DNA of 8,878 bases. Origin: Lachnospiraceae bacterium (GTDB lineage Bacteria > Bacillota > Clostridia > Lachnospirales > Lachnospiraceae). Shown piece by piece: positions 4,419 to 8,878 of this stretch. Below the pieces are notes generated by a model. It had not been told where the DNA came from and searched no databases. It saw nothing but the letters and a program-made list of their open reading frames with translations. Position 1 is the first letter of the stretch, and every line of letters begins with the position of its first letter. The stretch covers positions 1 through 8,878 of the forward strand of contig VSNM01000135.1 of NCBI GenBank assembly GCA_009774245.1. Direction: 5' to 3'. Both the position numbers and the translations under genes were made by a program.

Positions 4419-6041
4419 ATGAAAATAAACTTACAGGGAGTTATGGATCATACCAGTCAGGCGCAATGGGAGAAAAAAGGTTACTCCCTGCCGCAGTATG
4501 ATATACAGCAAATGACAGAAGCGACAAAGGAGAATCCGTTCTGGATACATTTCGGAGCCGGAAATCTATTCCGCGCATTTCATGCGGTCATTGTCCAGAA
4601 TCTGTTAAACAAGGGAAAACTGGACAGGGGAATTCTCGTCGCGGAGGGATTTGACTATGAAATTATTGAGAAAATGTATGTGCCGCATGACAATCTCGGT
4701 ATTGCAGTGACATTGAAAGCAGACGGGACGATTGATAAAACGATCGTCGGCAGCATCGCTGAGGCACTGCCGTTAGATTCCGCAAATGAACTGGTATTTG
4801 CACGGTTAAAAGGCATCTTTGCAAATGATTCCCTTCAGATGGCGACTTTTACGATTACGGAAAAGGGATACAGCCTGACAGATGCAAAGGGTGAGCTTCT
4901 GGCGGATGCGTCAGCAGATTTTGCGGCCGGGCCGGAAAAACCTTCAAGCTACATGGGTAAAGTATCGTCCCTGTTATATGCAAGATACCTTGCGGGGGAA
5001 AAACCCATTGCGATGGTCAGTACGGACAACTGTTCCCACAACGGCGATAAACTATATGCGGCAGTGTCGGCGTTCGCCAGGGCATGGGTTGAGAACCAGA
5101 AAGCAGATGCAGGATTTGTGGGTTATATTGATTCCCAAAAGGTTTCCTTCCCGTGGACAATGATTGACAAGATCACGCCCAGACCGGATGCGTCCGTGGA
5201 GGCGGTTCTGCAGGCGGATGGCGTGGAGGAGCTCGAGCCGGTCATCACTTCCAGGAACACGTATGTGGCACCGTTTGTCAATGCGGAGGAGACAGAGTAT
5301 CTGGTCATTGAAGATGATTTCCCGAACGGACGGCCGCATCTCGAGGACGGCGGTATTCTGTTCACTGACAGGGAAACCGTGGAAAAAGTGGAAAAGATGA
5401 AAGTGTGCACCTGCCTGAATCCGTTGCACACCTGTCTGGCAATCTTCGGCTGCCTGCTCGGCTATAAGAAGATTTCCGACGAGATGCAGGATCAGGAGCT
5501 CGTGCGGCTTGTGGAACGGGTAGGGTATCAGGAGGGGCTTCCGGTGGTGGTCAACCCAGGCATTTTAAATCCGAAGGAATTTATTGATACCGTATTGAAA
5601 GTGCGCGTCACCAATCCGTTTATGCCAGATACGCCCCAGCGGATCGCCACGGACACTTCGCAGAAGCTTGCAATCCGTTTTGGAGAGACAATCAAGGCTT
5701 ATCAGGCGGATGAAAACCTGAAAGTGGAGGATTTGCAGATGATACCGCTTGTCCTTGCAGGCTGGCTGCGGTATCTGATGGCAGTGGACGACAATGGGGA
5801 ATCATTTGAGCCAAGTCCTGATCCCCTCATGGAAACACTGCGTCCTCAGATGGTGAAACTGAAACTGGGCGATATGCAGGCGGAGGAAATTCTAAGGCCG
5901 ATTATGGAGAATGCCAGTATATTCGGTGTGAATCTGTATGAGGCTGGCATGGCTGACAGGGTGTATGGTTATTTCATGGAACTGAATGCAGGCGTAGGGG
6001 CAGTCAGGGAGACACTGAAAAAGTATTTGAGGGAAAAGTAA
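4419..6041 (+). CDS. Mannitol dehydrogenase / fructuronate reductase-family oxidoreductase
   Basis: This is an NAD(P)-dependent polyol or uronate dehydrogenase of the long-chain mannitol dehydrogenase superfamily, 540 aa, a normal length for the Firmicute branch. The N-terminal cofactor-binding region shows WIHFGAGNLFRAFHA (residues 42-56). Later come TITEKGY, the conserved DNCSHNGDKL (203-212) and FPWTMIDKITPRPD. The C-terminal catalytic region holds KVCTCLNPLH (328-337), where K328, N334 and H337 match the family's Lys/Asn/His cluster. Likely reactions are D-fructuronate to D-mannonate or a sugar/sugar-alcohol interconversion, and sequence alone does not decide. The ATG at 4419 has AAGGAG 9 bases upstream and begins MKINLQGVMD. 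The frame is open further upstream to 4245, but without a ribosome binding site or family similarity. No other sugar genes are adjacent. It is followed by its own terminator and appears intact. Confidence 0.9.
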   Translation: MKINLQGVMDHTSQAQWEKKGYSLPQYDIQQMTEATKENPFWIHFGAGNLFRAFHAVIVQNLLNKGKLDRGILVAEGFDYEIIEKMYVPHDNLGIAVTLKADGTIDKTIVGSIAEALPLDSANELVFARLKGIFANDSLQMATFTITEKGYSLTDAKGELLADASADFAAGPEKPSSYMGKVSSLLYARYLAGEKPIAMVSTDNCSHNGDKLYAAVSAFARAWVENQKADAGFVGYIDSQKVSFPWTMIDKITPRPDASVEAVLQADGVEELEPVITSRNTYVAPFVNAEETEYLVIEDDFPNGRPHLEDGGILFTDRETVEKVEKMKVCTCLNPLHTCLAIFGCLLGYKKISDEMQDQELVRLVERVGYQEGLPVVVNPGILNPKEFIDTVLKVRVTNPFMPDTPQRIATDTSQKLAIRFGETIKAYQADENLKVEDLQMIPLVLAGWLRYLMAVDDNGESFEPSPDPLMETLRPQMVKLKLGDMQAEEILRPIMENASIFGVNLYEAGMADRVYGYFMELNAGVGAVRETLKKYLREK

Positions 6042-6060
6042 AAGTTTAAGAGAAGGTGAT

Positions 6061-6103
6061 AACACGGAGATGGGAACTGTAAAGTATTCCATCTCCGTGT
6101 TTT
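6061..6103 (+). terminator. Terminator of the dehydrogenase gene
   Basis: Perfect 13-bp arms (AACACGGAGATGG / CCATCTCCGTGTT) surround a 15-nt loop, and the right arm runs into TTTT. The T-tract is short, but the stem is long and placed 20 bases after the stop codon. Confidence 0.7.
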
Positions 6104-6165
6104 GAAATTGTAAAAAATAGTTATATATTCTGATACAGGATTGGAGATGAATATTAAAAAAAGTA

Positions 6166-6194
6166 TTGACAAAAGTACGAAATCATACTATATT
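6166..6194 (+). promoter_or_regulatory. Promoter of the marR-kinase-MATE operon
   Basis: Consensus TTGACA (6166-6171), a 17-bp spacer and TATATT (6189-6194) lie just upstream of the MarR gene. This is the strongest promoter in the window. The spacer and the region after the -10 are occupied by the two arms of a long inverted repeat, implying repression. Confidence 0.85.
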
Positions 6195-6215
6195 AACAGG
6201 TATGATTTCGTACTT
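6173..6215 (+). promoter_or_regulatory. Double MarR-type operator (perfect 16-bp inverted repeat)
   Basis: AAGTACGAAATCATAC (6173-6188) and its exact complement GTATGATTTCGTACTT (6200-6215) flank the 11 bases containing the -10. Each arm is itself an imperfect palindrome (GTAYGATTTCRTAC type), the size of one MarR dimer site. The right arm ends directly against the ribosome binding site. Binding would block the promoter and the start region. Autoregulation by the adjacent MarR protein is inferred from position. Confidence 0.8.
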
Positions 6216-6226
6216 GGAGGTGGACA

Positions 6227-6670
6227 ATGAAAAAGAGCACATTTGAAAAGCTTCACCGCATCAACTATCTTGGCGCGGAGATGGATGCGCTGTATCATCA
6301 GGCCTGCCGCAGGCTTGGCATATCGGACAGTGCGATGATCGTCCTGTATACGATCTATGACAATGGCGGCACCTGTCTGTTAAGCCATATATACAAGCAG
6401 TCGGGTGTCAGTAAACAGACTATCAATTCCGCGATGCGGAAACTCGAAAACGATGGAATCCTTTATCTGGAACAGGAGAACGGCAGAGGCAAGCGAGTGC
6501 GTCTGACCAGCGACGGGACGGATTATGTTGAAAAGACGGCCGCACGTCTCTATGCGGCAGAGTGTGAAGTGTTCTCGGACTGGGCCGGGGAGGAGATTGA
6601 CACTTATATCCGTTTCATGGAAAAGTTTAATGACATGTTCCGGATTCAGATTGACAAAATGGAGGATTGA
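6227..6670 (+). CDS. MarR-family transcriptional regulator
   Basis: A 147-aa protein, the usual MarR size. A winged helix-turn-helix spans about residues 34-96: SDSAMIVLYTIYDNGG, then LLSHIYKQSGVSKQTINSAM and RKLENDGILYLEQE, with a basic wing GRGKRVRLTSDG. N- and C-terminal helices form the dimer interface. MarR proteins are usually repressors released by a small ligand and often control an adjacent efflux pump, as here. The ATG follows GGAGGTGG at 6 bases. It sits first in an operon with a cytidylate-kinase-like protein (2-base gap to its ATG) and a MATE pump, and behind a double operator. The likely job is to sense the pump's substrate or a metabolite; the ligand is unknown. Confidence 0.93.
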   Translation: MKKSTFEKLHRINYLGAEMDALYHQACRRLGISDSAMIVLYTIYDNGGTCLLSHIYKQSGVSKQTINSAMRKLENDGILYLEQENGRGKRVRLTSDGTDYVEKTAARLYAAECEVFSDWAGEEIDTYIRFMEKFNDMFRIQIDKMED

Positions 6671-6672
6671 TT

Positions 6673-7293
6673 ATGAGAATCATTACGATCAGCCGCGAGT
6701 TTGGCAGCGGTGGCAGAGAGCTTGGCAGGTACATCGCAGATCTTTGGGGATGCGACTATTATGACAGTGAGATCATCGCTGTCGTCGCGCAGAAAAGCGG
6801 ACTGGATTCGAACTATGTGGAAAATACCCTGAGCAACCACGGCTGGCAGAATATCGCCGTCACGCATCGTCCGGCGTTTGCCCCGCCCACGAAACTGCAG
6901 TCCGGCAAAGTCGGTCTGCTGCTGGAGCAAAAGCGCGTCATCGAAGAAATCGCGAAGCTTGGCAAGGACTGCGTGATCGTGGGGCGCAACGCAGACGTGA
7001 TTCTTGCGGAGTACCAGCCCTTTAACATCTTTGTGTGTGCCATGACAGAGGCGAAGCTAAGGCGCTGTATCGAGCGTGCGCCGGAGGGGGAAAACCTGTC
7101 CGAGAGGGAGCTGGTGCACAGGATGAAACAGATTGACAAGGTGCGCTCGCAGACGCGGGCCATCCTGACCGGATCCGGCTGGGGACAGCGCGATTCGTAT
7201 CATCTGACCGTGAATACGACCGACTGGAATATCAAAGATTTAGCGCCGGCTGTCGCAGACTTTGCGGCCGGCTGGTTTGGGAGGAAACCATGA
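6673..7293 (+). CDS. Cytidylate-kinase-like family protein
   Basis: 206 aa, matching the short cytidylate-kinase-like family (Cytidylate_kin2 type), distinct from housekeeping Cmk. It opens with MRIITISREFGSGGRELGRY, a P-loop-like segment in which the usual GK(S/T) is replaced by GRE. It continues with a nucleotide-kinase-like DCVIVGRNADVIL (99-111) and a lid-like region with many arginines (LRRCIERAPEGE, LVHRMKQIDKVRSQTR). It ends with SYHLTVNTTDW, which resembles the family's terminal strand. These proteins presumably phosphorylate a nucleotide-like substrate, but the true substrate is not established. The ATG at 6673 is chosen because GGAGG ends 7 bases upstream; a TTG at 6667 would add only two residues. 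Its TGA overlaps the MATE start as ATGA, so the two are probably translationally coupled. Confidence 0.88.
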   Translation: MRIITISREFGSGGRELGRYIADLWGCDYYDSEIIAVVAQKSGLDSNYVENTLSNHGWQNIAVTHRPAFAPPTKLQSGKVGLLLEQKRVIEEIAKLGKDCVIVGRNADVILAEYQPFNIFVCAMTEAKLRRCIERAPEGENLSERELVHRMKQIDKVRSQTRAILTGSGWGQRDSYHLTVNTTDWNIKDLAPAVADFAAGWFGRKP

Positions 7294-8624
7294 AGATACA
7301 GCTTTCAGATCACTTTACATACAGCAGACTGATGCGGTTTACCCTGCCATCAATCGGAACGATGATTTTCACTTCGATCTATGGCGTGGTCGACGGCTTC
7401 TTTGTCTCAAATTTTGCAGGAAAAACGCCTTTTGCAGCGGTCAATCTCATCATGCCGTTTCTGATGATCATTGGCACGGTCGGCTATATGTTTGGCTCTG
7501 GCGGAACTGCTGTCGTTGCCAAGACTCTGGGTGAGGGAGAGCCGGAGAAGGCAAACAGGTATTTTTCGCTCTTTATCTATTTTGCAGCAGCCCTTGGTGC
7601 GGTTTTCGCCATCCTGGGCATCCTGTTTATCCGTCCGATCTCCATTCTGCTGGGTGCGGAGGGTGAGCTGCTGGAAAACTGTGTCGTCTACGCACGAATC
7701 AATCTCGTGGCGCTGCCGTTTTTTATACTGCAGTTTATCTTTCAGAGTTTTTTTGTGGCGGCTGAGAGACCACAGATCGGTTTTGTGGTGACAGTTTTGT
7801 CAGGTGTCACCAATATGGTGCTCGATGCAGTGCTCGTGACGCTCCTGCCGCAGGAACACAAGCTTGCAGGTGCGGCTGTTGCCACGGCGATGAGCCAGGT
7901 GGTGGGCGGTATGGTTCCGCTGTTTTATTTCGGACGGAAAAACAGCAGCATTCTGCGGCTCGGAAGGACAGGTTTTGACGGAAAGGCACTCCTGAAGGCA
8001 TGCACAAACGGCTCGTCCGAGTTTATGAGCAGCACCGCCATGAGCCTGATCAGTATGCTCTATAACGGACAGCTCCTGAAATACGCCGGTGAAAACGGTG
8101 TCGCGGCATACGGGGTGATGATGTATGTCAGCATGATTTTCTCGGCGGCATTCAACGGTTATACGATCGGAACCGCTCCGGTCATCGGCTATCATGACGG
8201 CGCTAAGAATCATGACGAACTCAGGGGACTGCTTCGCAAGAGTCTCGTGATCATCGGCGTGTTTGCCGTGAGCATGGTTGCGGCTGCGCAGCTTCTTGCC
8301 TCGCCGCTGGCGCATATGTTTGTCGGCTATGATGCGGCGCTCATGGAGCTTACGGTATCCGGTTTCCGGATTTTTGCCCTGTCATTTTTCTTCATGGGCT
8401 TTGCAATATTTGGTTCCGGGTTCTTCACGGCGCTCAACGATGGCCTGACATCTGCGGTCATCTCATTTTTGCGGACAATGGTATTCCAGCTGGCGGCTAT
8501 TCTGCTCCTGCCCCTGGTCTGGGGAATCGATGGCATCTGGTATTCCATTGTCGTTGCGGAGCTCATGGCTGTCGTGCTGACCGCTGTATTCCTCCTGTTA
8601 AAGCGAAGGAAGTATCAGTATTGA
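7290..8624 (+). CDS. MATE-family multidrug/metabolite efflux transporter
   Basis: 444 aa with about 12 hydrophobic segments in two homologous halves, the MATE fold, in the inner membrane. The first half starts with RFTLPSIGTMIFTSIYGVVD and GFFVSNFAG, then the small-residue stretch FGSGGTAVVAKTLGEGE. The second half has NGSSEFMSSTAMSLISMLYN and FNGYTIGTAPVIGYHDGA. This pattern fits the DinF/MepA-like bacterial MATE branch, which exports cationic drugs or metabolites by Na+ or H+ antiport. GGGAGG precedes the ATG. It is the last gene of the MarR-regulated operon and overlaps the kinase-like gene by four bases. The substrate is unknown. The gene is intact and ends in a basic tail (LLLKRRKYQY). 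Confidence 0.93.
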   Translation: MKIQLSDHFTYSRLMRFTLPSIGTMIFTSIYGVVDGFFVSNFAGKTPFAAVNLIMPFLMIIGTVGYMFGSGGTAVVAKTLGEGEPEKANRYFSLFIYFAAALGAVFAILGILFIRPISILLGAEGELLENCVVYARINLVALPFFILQFIFQSFFVAAERPQIGFVVTVLSGVTNMVLDAVLVTLLPQEHKLAGAAVATAMSQVVGGMVPLFYFGRKNSSILRLGRTGFDGKALLKACTNGSSEFMSSTAMSLISMLYNGQLLKYAGENGVAAYGVMMYVSMIFSAAFNGYTIGTAPVIGYHDGAKNHDELRGLLRKSLVIIGVFAVSMVAAAQLLASPLAHMFVGYDAALMELTVSGFRIFALSFFFMGFAIFGSGFFTALNDGLTSAVISFLRTMVFQLAAILLLPLVWGIDGIWYSIVVAELMAVVLTAVFLLLKRRKYQY

Positions 8625-8629
8625 TGGTA

Positions 8630-8658
8630 TTGTCAGGGTTAAAGGAGAGTCCTGACAA
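8630..8658 (+). other. Hairpin just after the MATE stop codon
   Basis: TTGTCAGG and CCTGACAA form a perfect 8-bp stem around a 13-nt loop that contains AAAGGAGA. There is no T-tract, so it is not a simple terminator. It could protect the mRNA 3' end or have no function. Confidence 0.45.
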
Positions 8659-8704
8659 CAAGTGGGTGTTTACAAAGCGTTGACGTCTCTGTGATGACAC
8701 TACA

Positions 8705-8741
8705 TTCAAGGGCTATGGTAACATAGTCCTTGAAATGTTTT
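8705..8741 (+). terminator. Probable operon terminator with GUAA tetraloop
   Basis: TTCAAGGGCTATG pairs with CATAGTCCTTGAA (13 bp with one G-U) around a GTAA loop, a GNRA tetraloop. TTTT follows shortly after at 8738-8741. It lies 80 bases after the MATE stop, and AT-rich sequence without genes continues to the window end. Confidence 0.65.
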
Positions 8742-8878
8742 ATAAGAAAATTTTATGATACAGTTATTATTTGAGATTTGCAAGATCGATGTAAAGTACA
8801 TTCAGAATAAACGCATGAATGAAAATAAGGATACTTTTTTATAAAAATTGTGCAGATTTACTATCTTATCTTTTTGAA

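Noticed and set aside
5052..5429. Minus-strand frames within the dehydrogenase gene
   Set aside because: They are antisense shadows of a conserved coding region, with no start signals.
7800..8315. 171-codon minus-strand frame opposite the MATE gene
   Set aside because: His/Arg-rich composition and full overlap with an intact membrane protein gene mark it as a shadow.

Overview
The window looks like chromosomal DNA of a gut Firmicute, most likely a Lachnospiraceae-type Clostridium. The evidence is moderate GC, strong AGGAGG-type ribosome binding sites, TTGACA/TATAAT-like promoters, and the gene families present. No RNA genes, transposases or CRISPR arrays were seen. The left edge cuts into a gene.

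Left part (1-1506): a NACHT-type STAND NTPase, 5' end outside the window, whose C-terminal pentapeptide-repeat domain lies in a different reading frame. The gene is frameshifted near 1177-1183. A rho-independent terminator closes this unit.

Next (1494-2200), on the minus strand and AT-rich: a HicA/HicB toxin-antitoxin pair. The antitoxin hicB is intact and probably starts at a TTG. The toxin hicA is broken by a frame change just after its catalytic-histidine motif. The hicA promoter carries a 12-bp palindrome that could be the autoregulatory operator.

Middle (2200-4418): a YtrA-like GntR regulator under a promoter with a perfect inverted repeat. Its normal C-terminal tail is replaced by two hydrophobic segments. 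Then a TetR regulator overlaps an FAD-dependent phytoene-desaturase-like oxidoreductase that has lost most of its middle. About 210 gene-free bases follow. From about 1178 to 4210 nearly every gene except hicB and tetR is damaged, so this stretch looks like an accessory region in decay.

Right part (4419-8741): an intact 540-aa mannitol dehydrogenase/mannonate oxidoreductase-family enzyme with its own terminator. It is followed by a compact operon of a MarR regulator, a cytidylate-kinase-like protein and a MATE efflux pump. The operon has a consensus promoter whose -10 is flanked by two mirrored copies of a MarR-like site. The kinase and pump genes overlap by ATGA, and a GUAA-tetraloop hairpin probably ends the operon. 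This MarR/kinase-like/MATE unit and the frameshifted NACHT-pentapeptide protein are the two most interesting loci.
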